NCBI RefSeq assembly: GCF_023074175.1
Contig: NZ_JADPKS010000135.1
Span: 1-64,000 of the forward strand
Origin: Bradyrhizobium sp. 139
Lineage (GTDB): Bacteria; Pseudomonadota; Alphaproteobacteria; Rhizobiales; Xanthobacteraceae
Reading direction: 5' to 3'
DNA length: 64,000 nucleotides
Shown piece after piece: positions 17,099 to 26,083 of the stretch (within the stretch, counting starts at the first letter, position 1; each line of letters begins with the position of its first letter). The notes under the pieces were generated by a model that had not been told where the DNA came from, did not search any database, and was given only the letters and a program-made list of their open reading frames with translations. The position numbers were made by a program, and so were the translations under genes.

Positions 17099-17712
17099 CC
17101 GCGCGCCGTCGGATGCAACACAGGCTGATATCCGGCGATGACCGCGCGCAGCGTGGAAGGGGGCGTCAGCAACATCGGGCGATCGAGGGTGCGCGCGTCC
17201 GGCGCATAGCCCGCGGGTGACCACAGCAGCGCCTTGCCTTGTGTCACCAGAAAGCTCTCCTCGCCCTGTTGCACCATCGCCCCATCGGGCAATTCCGCCA
17301 GTGGCATCGGCAATGCGTGAAGCCGCTTACGTCCGCGATCGAGCCGTTCGCTGTGCAGCACGGCATCCATCGTTTTCGCGCTGATAGTCTTCACACCATT
17401 TCCGTCCTGCCATAGAGAACGAAAACGCGTGGCGTCGTCGCGGCGACAAAAAAAGCAGGGCCGATGGCCAGCGGCAAAGGCCGTGGCTTCATCGAGAAAA
17501 AACAACTCCGTCCAGCTCCGCCGCGCCATTACCGGGCGGCGCCAGCCACGGAATTCGCACAGGCAGATAATCCATGCCGGCGAGGACCAACGCTTCTTCA
17601 GAAGCGTCTTGGTCGCGGGATCGTGGATGATGCCGCGGTTGCCCGTGAACAGCCCGCGATGTGGCGTTGCGATGAGGTCGCCGGTCGGCGTGACGCGGTT
17701 TTGCAGGGGCAT
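17095..17712 (-). CDS. Conserved protein of unknown function with HRPCxxCRR motif
   Basis: 205-residue soluble protein I recognise only as a conserved hypothetical family. It opens with NRVTPTGDLIATPHRGLFTG and GNRGIIHD, then WSSPAWIICLCEFRGWRRPV, and has a conserved central block ELFFLDEATAFAAGHRPCFF followed by CRR, with two cysteines in CxxC spacing that could bind metal. No signal peptide or membrane segment is seen. It is likely expressed with the downstream phosphoribosyltransferase-side genes only by proximity: a family C repeat lies upstream of its start. Function unknown. Confidence 0.75.
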   Translation of the reverse strand: MPLQNRVTPTGDLIATPHRGLFTGNRGIIHDPATKTLLKKRWSSPAWIICLCEFRGWRRPVMARRSWTELFFLDEATAFAAGHRPCFFCRRDDATRFRSLWQDGNGVKTISAKTMDAVLHSERLDRGRKRLHALPMPLAELPDGAMVQQGEESFLVTQGKALLWSPAGYAPDARTLDRPMLLTPPSTLRAVIAGYQPVLHPTARG

Positions 17713-17725
17713 GGGTATCTCGGCT

Positions 17726-17800
17726 CATCATTGCGAGCGAAGCGAAGCAATCCGCAAAGGCAGTCTGAATTGCTTCGTCACTTCGCTCCTCTCAATGACG
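17726..17800. repeat. Palindromic repeat, family C (CATTGCGAGCGAAGCGAAGC type)
   Basis: 75-bp inverted repeat, CATTGCGAGCGAAGCGAAGC at one end and its degraded complement GAATTGCTTCGTCACTTCGC ... CAATGACG at the other. It lies between the phosphoribosyltransferase stop and the next gene's start. Confidence 0.8.
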
Positions 17801-17807
17801 GAGGAAA

Positions 17808-18335
17808 TCACGCGGCGCCGTCGCGAAGCGGCGGGTGGTACGACAGCGCGGTGTCCCAGGGGAAGAAAATCCAGGTGTCTTGCGACACTTCCGTGATGAA
17901 GGTGTCCACCAGCGGGCGTCCCTTCGGCTTGGCATAAACAGTCGCGAAATGCGCGTCGGGCAGCATCTCGCGCACCAGCTTGCCGGTCTTGCCGGTGTCG
18001 ACGAGATCGTCGACGATCAACAACCCCTTGCCGGTGCCGCCGCCGAGCTTCATCGCCGATTCGGAAATGCCCTTGAGGACCTGGAGCTCGCCCTGCTTGG
18101 TGTGGTCGTAGCTGGCGATACAGACCGTGTCGATCACGCGCACGCCGAGCTCGCGCGCGACGATCGCGGCCGGCACCAGGCCGCCGCGGGTGATCGCGAT
18201 CACCGCGTGGAACGGGCCGACCTCGTTGAGCCGCCAGGTCAGCGCGCGGCAGTCCCGGTGGAATTGGTCCCACGACACCGGAAAGGCCTTGCCCGCCCGC
18301 TCCTGCGCGCTCAGTTCGGGTGCTTCACCAGCCAT
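17808..18335 (-). CDS. gpt: Xanthine (guanine) phosphoribosyltransferase
   Basis: 175-residue purine-salvage enzyme that joins xanthine or guanine to PRPP to give the nucleotide. The PRPP-binding motif is LLIVDDLVDTGKT near residues 104-116, preceded by VIAITRGGLVPAAI near 44-57 and followed by the metal/hood region. The C-terminal tail EVSQDTWIFFPWDTAL carries the base-specificity tryptophans typical of Gpt. A GGGAGAA ribosome site precedes the ATG. The length is slightly above the 152 residues of the E. coli enzyme because of an N-terminal extension. Confidence 0.92.
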   Translation of the reverse strand: MAGEAPELSAQERAGKAFPVSWDQFHRDCRALTWRLNEVGPFHAVIAITRGGLVPAAIVARELGVRVIDTVCIASYDHTKQGELQVLKGISESAMKLGGGTGKGLLIVDDLVDTGKTGKLVREMLPDAHFATVYAKPKGRPLVDTFITEVSQDTWIFFPWDTALSYHPPLRDGAA

Positions 18336-18374
18336 CGTGTTCTCCCGCCAATCATCGTCCGGCAGCTTCTTTAG

Positions 18375-19112
18375 CTACCGAGTGATGTTCAATCCCGCCA
18401 GCATTTCCTTCACCGCCGCCATCGCCGCCGCAAGCTTGTCCGCGTCACGCGAGCGGACCACCAGATTGGTGTTCGGCTTCTGCTCTTCATCCATGAAGGG
18501 ATAGCTGCCGATGATGGTGTCGGGATGGGCGGCGGCGATCTCTCGCAGCGGGCTGCCGATGTCGCCTTCCCGCGCATTGGCGCGAACCGATTCGGAGAGC
18601 ATGCGCACGCCCGACTTCAGCTTGGGCGAGACGATGTCCATCATTGCCTGCATGATCGAGGGCACGCCGGCCATCACGATGACGTTGCCGATCTTGAAGC
18701 CGGGGGCGAGAATGGTGGCGCTCTGGATCAGCTCGGCGCCATCGGGGATGCGGGCCATGCGCAGGCGGGCTTCGTTGAGGTCCTGCTCGCTCCAGCGCTC
18801 GCGGAAGCGGGCGACGACCTCCGGATGGTGGTCGATGCCGACGCCGAACGCCTTGGCGACGCTGTCGGCGGTGATGTCGTCATGCGTCGGACCGATGCCG
18901 CCGGTGGTGAAGACATAAGTGTAGCGATGCCGCAATGCGTTCAGGGCGGCGATGATGTCGTCCTGGTCGTCGGAGACGACCCGGACTTCCCTCAGGTCGA
19001 TGCCGATATTGGTGAGGTATTCGGCGATGAAGCCGATATTCTTGTCCTTGGTTCGGCCGGACAGGATTTCATCCCCGATGACCAGAATGCCCGCCGTGAC
19101 GATGTCGCTCAT
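18375..19112 (-). CDS. CinA N-terminal-type protein (competence/damage-inducible protein A family, molybdopterin-binding fold)
   Basis: 245-residue protein with the MoCF/CinA-N fold: ILVIGDEILSGRTKDKN near residue 9-25 and FTTGGIGPTHDDITADSVAK near 68-87, the nucleotide or pyrophosphate-binding loops of the CinA family. It lacks the C-terminal amidase domain (PncC) found in full-length CinA. Stand-alone members of this kind are COG1058 proteins; CinA enzymes act on ADP-ribose or NMN-type substrates. It lies upstream of gpt on the same strand with 39 bp between, so a nucleotide-salvage association is plausible. Confidence 0.88.
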   Translation of the reverse strand: MSDIVTAGILVIGDEILSGRTKDKNIGFIAEYLTNIGIDLREVRVVSDDQDDIIAALNALRHRYTYVFTTGGIGPTHDDITADSVAKAFGVGIDHHPEVVARFRERWSEQDLNEARLRMARIPDGAELIQSATILAPGFKIGNVIVMAGVPSIMQAMMDIVSPKLKSGVRMLSESVRANAREGDIGSPLREIAAAHPDTIIGSYPFMDEEQKPNTNLVVRSRDADKLAAAMAAVKEMLAGLNITR

Positions 19113-19387
19113 GCCTTCAGTCCCTCACCTGTCGGCCTGACTTTGCCGAGGTAACGCGTTGAAGTCACGCGGTTTTGCTACCGAAATAAGCAGTCTTCAG
19201 CCATTTTTTCAGGCACGCTGCCGGCCGCCCCCGGCAAATGCCCTCCCTCCATGCTTATCGCGCTGGCCCAGCCCTTGCTACCACCTGGGAGTCATGCACT
19301 CTTGCCGCATGGCCAGGACGTTGCGGTCTCAAAGGCCTTGGCGATCTGTCCAATGGCGCAACGCCTTGCGGAGACAAGTCGGGATCT

Positions 19388-20806
19388 ATGGCAGTCGCCT
19401 TTGATGAAATGAACATTCCCGGTGGGGACCTTCGCCCCGCCTATCAGGAGCTGGCGCGCTGGCTCAAGGAGACGCCTCCCGAGGCGCTCGAATATCGCCG
19501 CCAAGAGGCCGAGCTCCTGTTCCGCCGCATCGGCATCACCTTTGCCGTCTACGGCGAGGCCGAGTCCACCGAGCGCCTGATCCCGTTCGACGTGATCCCG
19601 CGAATCATGTCCGGCAAGGAATGGGCGTTGCTGGAGAAAGGCCTGAAGCAGCGCGTGCGCGCGCTCAACATGTTCCTGCGCGACATCTATCATGGCCGCG
19701 ACATCCTGCGCGCCGAGATCGTGCCCGACGATCTGATCTTCCAGAACCCGGTGTTTCGCCCCGAGATGAACGGCCAGCAGGTGCCGCACGACGTTTACGT
19801 GCACATCGCCGGCATCGACATCGTCCGGGTCGATGCCGAGGATTTCATCGTGCTGGAGGACAATGCGCGCACGCCCTCGGGCGTGTCCTACATGCTGGAA
19901 AACCGCGAGATCATGATGCGGCTGTTTCCGGATCTGTTCGCCCGCCACAGGGTGGCGCCGGTCGAACGCTATCCGGACGAGCTGCTCTCCGCCCTGCGCT
20001 CGGTTGCGCCGCAAAGCGCCTCCGGCGAACCGACTGTCGCCCTGCTCACGCCCGGCGTTTACAACTCTGCCTACTACGAGCACTCCTTCCTTGCCGACAA
20101 GCTCGGCATCGAGCTGGTCGAGGGCCGCGACCTCATCGTCAAGAACAACGAAGTGTTCATGCGGACGACCGAGGGGGTGAAGCGGATCGACGTGATCTAC
20201 CGCCGCGTCGACGATGATTTCCTCGATCCCCTCACCTTCCGCCCCGACTCCGTACTCGGCGTGCCCGGGCTGATGTCGGCCTATGCGGCCGGCAACATCA
20301 CGCTCGCCAATGCGGTCGGCACCGGCATCGCCGATGACAAGGCGATCTACTCGTACATGCCTGATATCGTGAAGTTCTATCTCGGCGAGGAGCCGATCCT
20401 CAAGAACGTGCCGACCTGGCGCTGCCGCGAGCCGAAAGATCTCGCTTATGTGCTCGACAATCTCGGCGAGCTCGTCGTCAAGGAAGTCCACGGCTCCGGC
20501 GGCTATGGCATGCTGATCGGCCCCGCCGCGACGAAGGCAACCATCGAAGCCTTCCGCGAGAAGCTCAAGCGCGAGCCCGAAGGTTTTATTGCACAGCCGA
20601 CGCTGGCGCTCTCGACTTGTCCGACCTGCACGGCATCCGGCCTTGCCCCGCGCCACGTGGACTTGCGGCCCTTCGTGCTGACCGGCAGCAAGGGCACCAC
20701 CATCGTGCCAGGCGGCCTGACACGTGTCGCGCTGAAGGAAGGCTCCCTGGTGGTGAATTCGAGCCAGGGCGGCGGCACCAAAGACACCTGGATCCTGGAC
20801 GAGTAG
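19388..20806 (+). CDS. Circularly permuted ATP-grasp type 2 protein (DUF404/DUF407)
   Basis: 472-residue ATP-grasp enzyme of the circularly permuted type, predicted to form amide or peptide bonds using ATP. Recognisable segments are RVRALNMFLRDIYHGRDILR near 95, DNARTPSGVSYMLENRE near 160, LTPGVYNSAYYEHSFLA near 222, and KEVHGSGGYGMLIGP near 365, the ATP-binding loop. ATG at 19388 is used; the longer upstream frame shows no conserved sequence. It is the first of four genes in one direction, followed 4 bp later by the alpha-E protein. Comparative genomics (amidoligase work) links this set to synthesis of an unknown peptide-like product. Confidence 0.9.
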   Translation: MAVAFDEMNIPGGDLRPAYQELARWLKETPPEALEYRRQEAELLFRRIGITFAVYGEAESTERLIPFDVIPRIMSGKEWALLEKGLKQRVRALNMFLRDIYHGRDILRAEIVPDDLIFQNPVFRPEMNGQQVPHDVYVHIAGIDIVRVDAEDFIVLEDNARTPSGVSYMLENREIMMRLFPDLFARHRVAPVERYPDELLSALRSVAPQSASGEPTVALLTPGVYNSAYYEHSFLADKLGIELVEGRDLIVKNNEVFMRTTEGVKRIDVIYRRVDDDFLDPLTFRPDSVLGVPGLMSAYAAGNITLANAVGTGIADDKAIYSYMPDIVKFYLGEEPILKNVPTWRCREPKDLAYVLDNLGELVVKEVHGSGGYGMLIGPAATKATIEAFREKLKREPEGFIAQPTLALSTCPTCTASGLAPRHVDLRPFVLTGSKGTTIVPGGLTRVALKEGSLVVNSSQGGGTKDTWILDE

Positions 20807-20810
20807 TCAG

Positions 20811-21755
20811 ATGCTGTCGCGTACCGCCGAAAACCTCTACTGGCTCGCCCGCTATGTCGAACGGGCCGAGTACCTCGCGCGCACCATCGATGCGACGCTG
20901 CGCGTCACTGCGCTTCCCGCCGCCTATATCGGCAAGACCAATGAATGGGATTCGGCACTGCTGACCGCCGGCGTCGCCGCGAGCTTCTATCAGACCTACG
21001 ATGAAGCCAACGAACACAACGTCGTCGACTACCTCTCGTTCTCGGCGAACAATCCGTCATCGATCCGAAACTGCATCGAGGCGGCGCGGCTGAACTCGCG
21101 CTCGGTGCGCACTGCGCTCACCAGCGAGATGTGGGACACCATCAACTCGGCCTGGATCGAGCTCCAGGCCGTCTGGAGCAAGGGCACCTCCACGCGCGAG
21201 GACCTCGCGAAATTCCTGCGCTTCGTGCAGGAGACTTCGCTGCGCTTCGACGGCTCGGCCTACCGGACCATGCTGCGCAACGACGCCTACTGGTTCTCGC
21301 GCATGGGCGTGCATCTGGAGCGCGCCGACAACACCGCGCGCATTCTCGACGTGAAATACCACGTGCTGCTGCCCCAGGAAGAGCATGTCGGCGGCCCGCT
21401 CGATTTCTATCAGTGGAGCTCGATCCTGCGCTCGGTGTCTGCGCTGACGGCGTATCACTGGGTCTATCGCGAGACGCTGAAGCCGTGGCTGATCGCGGAC
21501 CTGCTCATCCTCAACGACACGCTGCCGCGCTCGCTGGCGAGCTGCTATGGCAACCTCGTGCGCAACCTGGACCAGATCGGCGTCGCCTATGGCCGCCAGG
21601 GACCCGCCCAACGCCACGCCCGCGGCATTCGCAACCGGCTGGAACACAGCAATATGAACGATATTTTCCAGCATGGCGTGCATGAATTCATTCAGGAATT
21701 CATCACGGACAATTCCAGGCTGGGCGAAATCATCACGAAGCAGTATTTGATCTGA
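20811..21755 (+). CDS. Alpha-E domain protein (DUF403)
   Basis: 314-residue almost entirely helical protein of the alpha-E family, named for its conserved glutamates. The N-terminus MLSRTAENLYWLARYVERAE is the family hallmark, with NSRSVRTALTSEMWDTIN and GVHLERADNTARILDVK farther on. Its function is not established; it almost always accompanies a circularly permuted ATP-grasp protein, as here, where it starts 4 bp after the ATP-grasp stop. It may be a partner or a peptide carrier/template. No signal peptide or membrane helices. Confidence 0.9.
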   Translation: MLSRTAENLYWLARYVERAEYLARTIDATLRVTALPAAYIGKTNEWDSALLTAGVAASFYQTYDEANEHNVVDYLSFSANNPSSIRNCIEAARLNSRSVRTALTSEMWDTINSAWIELQAVWSKGTSTREDLAKFLRFVQETSLRFDGSAYRTMLRNDAYWFSRMGVHLERADNTARILDVKYHVLLPQEEHVGGPLDFYQWSSILRSVSALTAYHWVYRETLKPWLIADLLILNDTLPRSLASCYGNLVRNLDQIGVAYGRQGPAQRHARGIRNRLEHSNMNDIFQHGVHEFIQEFITDNSRLGEIITKQYLI

Positions 21756-21782
21756 TGTTCCCCGGCTGACGAAATGAGATAT

Positions 21783-21873
21783 CGTCATGGTCGGGCCTGT
21801 CCCGGCCATCGACGTTCTTGCTTCCGCGCGGCGAGGAAGAGCGTGGATGCCACGGACAAGCCCGGGCATGACG
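21783..21873. repeat. Palindromic repeat, family B
   Basis: 91-bp degenerate inverted repeat with ends CGTCATGGTCGGGCCTGTCC and GACAAGCCCGGGCATGACG. It interrupts the otherwise tight operon between the alpha-E and transglutaminase genes. Confidence 0.8.
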
Positions 21874-21924
21874 AACTTCTTCGCGGTAGGCAGTCGGGCC
21901 TAACCACTAACTGCACGGTCCACC

Positions 21925-22773
21925 ATGCGCCTGCGAATCCTACACACCACGACCTATCGCTACGAGCCGCCGGCCACCAGCGTGATCCAAATACTGCGCA
22001 TGACGCCCAGCAGCCATGACGGGCAATATGTGGCGGAGTGGCAGATCGACGTCTCGACCGACACCAAGCTCGACACCCACGAGGACGCCTTCGGCAATGT
22101 CACGCATGTGCTGTCCTGCGGACCGGTCGGCGATATCAAGATCACTGCCGAGGGCCTGATCGAGACCCACGACACCGGCGGCGTGCTGCGCGGCGCCGAC
22201 GAGCGCTTTCCGGCCGGCATGTTTTTGCGCGCCACCGATCTCACGTCCGTCAATCCGGCGATGACGGCCGTCGCGCGGCAGTTGCGCAGCGAGGCCGAGA
22301 GCGACATGCTCGGCTTCCTGCACACGCTGATGACGCAAATCAGCGATCACATGACCTTCGACGAGGACCCGACCAACAGCGGCACGTCGGCGGCCGACGC
22401 GTTCACGCTCAAGCGCGGCGTCTGCCAGGACTACGCGCATATCTTCATCGCCTGCGCCCGCAGCGGCGGCGTGCCGGCGCGGTTCGTCTCCGGGCATTTC
22501 CTGCGTTCGGACGGCACGGTGCACCAAGAGGCCGGCCATGCCTGGGCGGAAGCTTACGTCGACGGACTCGGCTGGGTCGGCTTCGATCCCGCCAACTGCA
22601 TCTGCACCACCGACGCCCATGTCCGCGTTGCGATCGGGCTCGACTATCTCGGCGCAGCCCCTGTGCGCGGCACCCGCTATGGCGGCGGTGCGGAGACGCT
22701 GACGGTCGCCGTGAAGGTCGAGCAGGCCGGCCGCGGCAGCCAATCGCAGTCACAATCGCAGCGGCAGAGCTGA
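21925..22773 (+). CDS. Transglutaminase-like cysteine peptidase family protein
   Basis: 282-residue protein with an N-terminal beta-rich domain (MRLRILHTTTYRYEPPATSV, the bacterial transglutaminase-like N domain) and a transglutaminase/papain-fold core. The catalytic triad is visible: Cys in KRGVCQDYAHIF near 172, His in AGHAWAEAYV near 210, Asp in GWVGFDPANC near 226. Cytoplasmic, no signal peptide. The last residues are a low-complexity Gln/Ser/Arg tail. In this gene set it is thought to cleave or cross-link the product of the ATP-grasp enzyme; the substrate is unknown. Confidence 0.92.
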   Translation: MRLRILHTTTYRYEPPATSVIQILRMTPSSHDGQYVAEWQIDVSTDTKLDTHEDAFGNVTHVLSCGPVGDIKITAEGLIETHDTGGVLRGADERFPAGMFLRATDLTSVNPAMTAVARQLRSEAESDMLGFLHTLMTQISDHMTFDEDPTNSGTSAADAFTLKRGVCQDYAHIFIACARSGGVPARFVSGHFLRSDGTVHQEAGHAWAEAYVDGLGWVGFDPANCICTTDAHVRVAIGLDYLGAAPVRGTRYGGGAETLTVAVKVEQAGRGSQSQSQSQRQS

Positions 22774-22777
22774 AGCG

Positions 22778-22882
22778 CGTCATTCCGGGGCGCGACGAAG
22801 TCGCGAGCCCGGAATCCATTTACCCGCCGGTCCTGTGGCCCGATGGATTCCGGGTTCGCGCTACGCGCGCCCCGGAATGACG
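22778..22882. repeat. Palindromic repeat, family A
   Basis: 105-bp near-perfect inverted repeat: CGTCATTCCGGGGCGCGAC to CGCGCCCCGGAATGACG, inner arms GAGCCCGGAATCCATTT and GATGGATTCCGGGTTCGCG, spacer about 24 bp. The arms match those flanking the GIY-YIG gene almost base for base. Confidence 0.92.
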
Positions 22883-22959
22883 GCTCCCCCGGGAATTGGG
22901 GTTGGAGCGGCCCTTGAAATTGGCTAGTAATTCCGCGCAAACGCGTTCGGGGACTGGAA

Positions 22960-23718
22960 ATGACCTATTGTTGCGGAATCCTGGTTCGGGACGGGCTCGT
23001 CATGATCGCCGACACCCGCACCAATGCGGGCCTCGACAATGTCTCGACCTTCCGCAAGCTCCACATCTTTTCCAAGCCCGGCGACCGCATCATGGCGATC
23101 GCCAGCGCGGGCAACCTCGCCATCAGCCAATCGGTGCTCTCCACCCTCACCGAGGGCCTGGAAGACCCTGACACGGGCGAGATCGAGACGCTGATGAACG
23201 CGCCGACCATGTTCCAGGCCGCCCAGCGCATCGGGCGGGCGATCCGCGCGGTGCACGCGACCGAGGGGCCGGCGCTGAAATCCGAGGACGTCTCGTTCGA
23301 CGTCTCCTTCCTGTTCGGGGGCCAGATCAAGGGCGCGCGCATGCGCCTGTTCATGGTCTACACCGCCGGCAATTTCATCGAGTGCACGACAGACACGCCG
23401 TACCTGCAGATCGGCGAGCACAAATACGGCAAGCCGGTGCTCGACCGCGCCATGCATTACGACGTCGAGCTCTACGAAGCGCTGAAGACCGGCCTGATCT
23501 CGATGGATTCGACCATGCGCTCCAACCTCGGCGTCGGCCTGCCGATCGACGTGCTGGTGGTGCGGGCAGACGCCTGCGAAGCCGATCTCAATCACCGCAT
23601 CGAGGCGGGCGAGCCCTATTTCCACGATCTGCGCTCGCGCTGGTCGGCGGCGTTGCGCGCGGCGCATCAGAACATTCCGCGGCCGCCCTACAAGAACGAA
23701 AAAGAACCCAAAACCTGA
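22960..23718 (+). CDS. Proteasome-type protease, Anbu (ancestral beta subunit) family
   Basis: 252-residue Ntn-hydrolase of the Anbu family, bacterial homologues of the proteasome beta subunit and HslV that assemble into open-ring oligomers. The start MTYCCGILVRDGLVMIADTR places the predicted nucleophile Thr2 right after the initiator Met, followed by the expected Asp (ADTR, near 19) and Lys in FRKLHIF near 34. No propeptide is present. It closes the ATP-grasp / alpha-E / transglutaminase run after a family A repeat. This co-occurrence is known and suggests turnover of the peptide made by the ATP-grasp enzyme; peptidase activity of Anbu proteins is poorly defined. Confidence 0.92.
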   Translation: MTYCCGILVRDGLVMIADTRTNAGLDNVSTFRKLHIFSKPGDRIMAIASAGNLAISQSVLSTLTEGLEDPDTGEIETLMNAPTMFQAAQRIGRAIRAVHATEGPALKSEDVSFDVSFLFGGQIKGARMRLFMVYTAGNFIECTTDTPYLQIGEHKYGKPVLDRAMHYDVELYEALKTGLISMDSTMRSNLGVGLPIDVLVVRADACEADLNHRIEAGEPYFHDLRSRWSAALRAAHQNIPRPPYKNEKEPKT

Positions 23719-23744
23719 CAGCTTAAGAGAAAAGGCAGGAAACG

Positions 23745-24503
23745 ATGAGTGAAGCGAAAAAGATCGCAGTGGTGACCGGCGCCGGCACCGGTGTCGGACG
23801 CGCGGCGTCGCTGGCGCTGATGAACACCGGCTTCACCGTGGTGCTCGTCGGGCGCCGCCTCGATATGCTCGAGGAGACGGCGAAGCTCGGCCCCGCCGGC
23901 AAGAGCCTGTGTGTCACCGCCGACATGACCAAACCGGATTCGATTGCTGCGCTGTTCGCCAAGGTGGCGCAGACCTATGGCCGGCTCGACGTGCTCTTCA
24001 ACAACGCCGGCATGGGCGCACCGCCGGTGAACTTCGAGGATCTCAGCCTCGAGCAGTGGCAGGCCGTGGTGAACACCAATCTCACCGGCCCGTTCCTGTG
24101 CACCCAGCATGCCTTCCGCATCATGAAGGACCAGACCCCGCGCGGCGGCCGCATCATCAACAACGGCTCGATCTCGGCGCACGCGCCGCGGCCGTTCTCG
24201 GCAGCCTATACCTCGACCAAGCACGCGATCACGGGCCTCACCAAGGCCTCCAACCTTGATGGACGCATGTACGACATCGCAGTCGGCCAGGTCGACATCG
24301 GCAATGCGGCAACGCCGATGACCGACCGCATGGTCGCCGGCCCCGGCGTGATGCAGCCCGACGGCACGATGAAGCACGAGCCGCGCATGGACGCGAAGGC
24401 GGTCGGCGATGCCGTGGCCTACATGGCCGGCCTGCCGCTCGATGCCAACGTACTGACCATGACCGTCATGGCGACCAAGATGCCGTTCGTCGGACGGGGC
24501 TAG
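23745..24503 (+). CDS. SDR family oxidoreductase
   Basis: 252-residue short-chain dehydrogenase. The cofactor motif is TGAGTGVGRA near residues 11-20, NNAG at about 86-89, and the catalytic Ser (NNGSISA), Tyr-x-x-x-Lys (YTSTKHA, near 155-159). The GRR after the second strand suggests preference for NADP, but this is only an inference. It starts 26 bp after the Anbu gene with a GGCAGGAA ribosome site, so it may be cotranscribed with that cluster, though it is not a usual member. Substrate unknown. Confidence 0.92.
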   Translation: MSEAKKIAVVTGAGTGVGRAASLALMNTGFTVVLVGRRLDMLEETAKLGPAGKSLCVTADMTKPDSIAALFAKVAQTYGRLDVLFNNAGMGAPPVNFEDLSLEQWQAVVNTNLTGPFLCTQHAFRIMKDQTPRGGRIINNGSISAHAPRPFSAAYTSTKHAITGLTKASNLDGRMYDIAVGQVDIGNAATPMTDRMVAGPGVMQPDGTMKHEPRMDAKAVGDAVAYMAGLPLDANVLTMTVMATKMPFVGRG

Positions 24504-24583
24504 CTACAAAAACGCGAAAACAACCCCATGCACAGTAGGCGCCTCGCCGCGCCCTGTTGATTTATCTACGCTATTTCCGCAGT

Positions 24584-24670
24584 CGTCATTGCGAGCGAAG
24601 CGAAGCAATCCAGGTATCCCTCCGCGGAAACAGTCTGGATCGCTTCCTCGCTTCGCTCGTCGCAATGACG
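24584..24670. repeat. Palindromic repeat, family C
   Basis: 87-bp inverted repeat, CGTCATTGCGAGCGAAGCGA at one end and TCGCTTCGCTCGTCGCAATG then ACG at the other, between convergent SDR and MFS genes. Confidence 0.88.
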
Positions 24671-24687
24671 GCGGAGAGAGCGTCCCC

Positions 24688-25941
24688 CTACTCCAGACTC
24701 TCCACCTGGCGCAGGCTCGGGAACAGCTTCATCCACAGCAGCGCCACCGCGATGGTGCAGACGCCGCCGAGCACCGCGGCCGGCATCGCGCCGAACAATG
24801 CGGCTGCGACCCCGCTCTCGAACTGGCCGAGCTGGTTGGAGGCGTTGATGAAGAGGAAGTTGACCGCGCCGACGCGGCCGCGCATCTCGTCAGGGGTGGC
24901 GAGCTGCACCAGCGAGAACCGGATCACGACGCTGATCGTATCGGCCGCGCCGAGAATGGCGAGCGCGAGCACCGACAGCCACATCCAGGACGACAGCGCA
25001 AACACAACCGTGGCGACGCCGAACACGATCACGGCCTGGAACATGCGCAACCCCACATGCCGCGAGATGGCATGACGCGCCAGCACCATCGTCATCAACA
25101 GCGCGCCGACCGCGGGCGCGGCGCGCAAAATGCCGAGCCCCATCGGGCCGGTCTGGAGGATATCGCGGGCATAGATCGGCAACAGCGCGGTGACGCCGCC
25201 GAACAGCACGGCGAACAGATCGAGCGAGATGGTGCCGATGATCGCCGGGTTGCTGCGGATGAAGCGGACGCCGGCAAAGATGTTGTCCGCACCCGCCATA
25301 TCCTTGGCGACCGCCTGCGGACGCGGCCGGATGAAGCCGGTCAGGATCATCCCGAGAATCCAGAACAGCACCATCACAGCATAGGCGAGATGCGGCGCGA
25401 TCGCGTACGCGAAACCGCCGAGCGCCGGCCCGGTGATGGTCGCAACCTGCCCTGCGCCGCTCGCGACTGCCGTCGCACGCTGGAGCGACCCCTGCGGCGC
25501 GATCAGCGGCAAGAGCGCCGCGGTGGTCGGGCTTTCGAAGGCCCCGGCAATGCCGAGCACGAAGGTCGCGATAAAAATCTGCACTTCACTGACCGCGCCG
25601 AGATAAGTGCTGACTGCGAGATAAAGCGCGGTCGCGGCTTCCACGAGCTGGCAGAGTTGGACGACGCGCTTGCGCTCGTAGCGGTCGGCGGCATGGCCGG
25701 CGACGAACACCAGCAGCGCCGTAGGGAGGAATTGCACGAGGCCGACCATGCCGAGGTCGAAAGCCGAGCCGGTGAGATCGTAGATCTGCCAGCCGATCGC
25801 GACCGCCGCGATCTGGCTGGAAAAGCGCGACAGGCTGCGCGAGAGCAGAAAGAACAGGAAGGCGCGGTGGGCGAGGAGCGCGCGGGCGCTGACCGGCTGA
25901 TTCGCCGGCACCGGCCGCACTTCAGTTAGCTCCTGGCTCAC
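24688..25941 (-). CDS. MFS transporter (EntS-like, MFS_3 family)
   Basis: 417-residue inner-membrane protein with 11-12 predicted helices. The family loop motif between helices 2 and 3 reads GHAADRYERKRV near residue 82, and GPALGGFAYAI follows near 172. Closest general type is the enterobactin-exporter-like MFS_3 group. The start is a GTG with AAGG directly upstream, not ideal; no ATG start fits better. It is convergent with the SDR gene and divergent from the nucleoside transporter. Direction and substrate of transport cannot be inferred. Confidence 0.88.
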   Translation of the reverse strand: MSQELTEVRPVPANQPVSARALLAHRAFLFFLLSRSLSRFSSQIAAVAIGWQIYDLTGSAFDLGMVGLVQFLPTALLVFVAGHAADRYERKRVVQLCQLVEAATALYLAVSTYLGAVSEVQIFIATFVLGIAGAFESPTTAALLPLIAPQGSLQRATAVASGAGQVATITGPALGGFAYAIAPHLAYAVMVLFWILGMILTGFIRPRPQAVAKDMAGADNIFAGVRFIRSNPAIIGTISLDLFAVLFGGVTALLPIYARDILQTGPMGLGILRAAPAVGALLMTMVLARHAISRHVGLRMFQAVIVFGVATVVFALSSWMWLSVLALAILGAADTISVVIRFSLVQLATPDEMRGRVGAVNFLFINASNQLGQFESGVAAALFGAMPAAVLGGVCTIAVALLWMKLFPSLRQVESLE

Positions 25942-26083
25942 CCTTGGACCATCCGCCCGATATTGACGAGCCCTCGCGTGGCCGACGCAGGCGTGCTTGT
26001 CAACAGCGAGCGGGGCCGGTCATCTTCCGGCATTGCGTTTGCGTCGCACGCGCGGCCATAATCGCTGGAGGTTTGGGGACATC

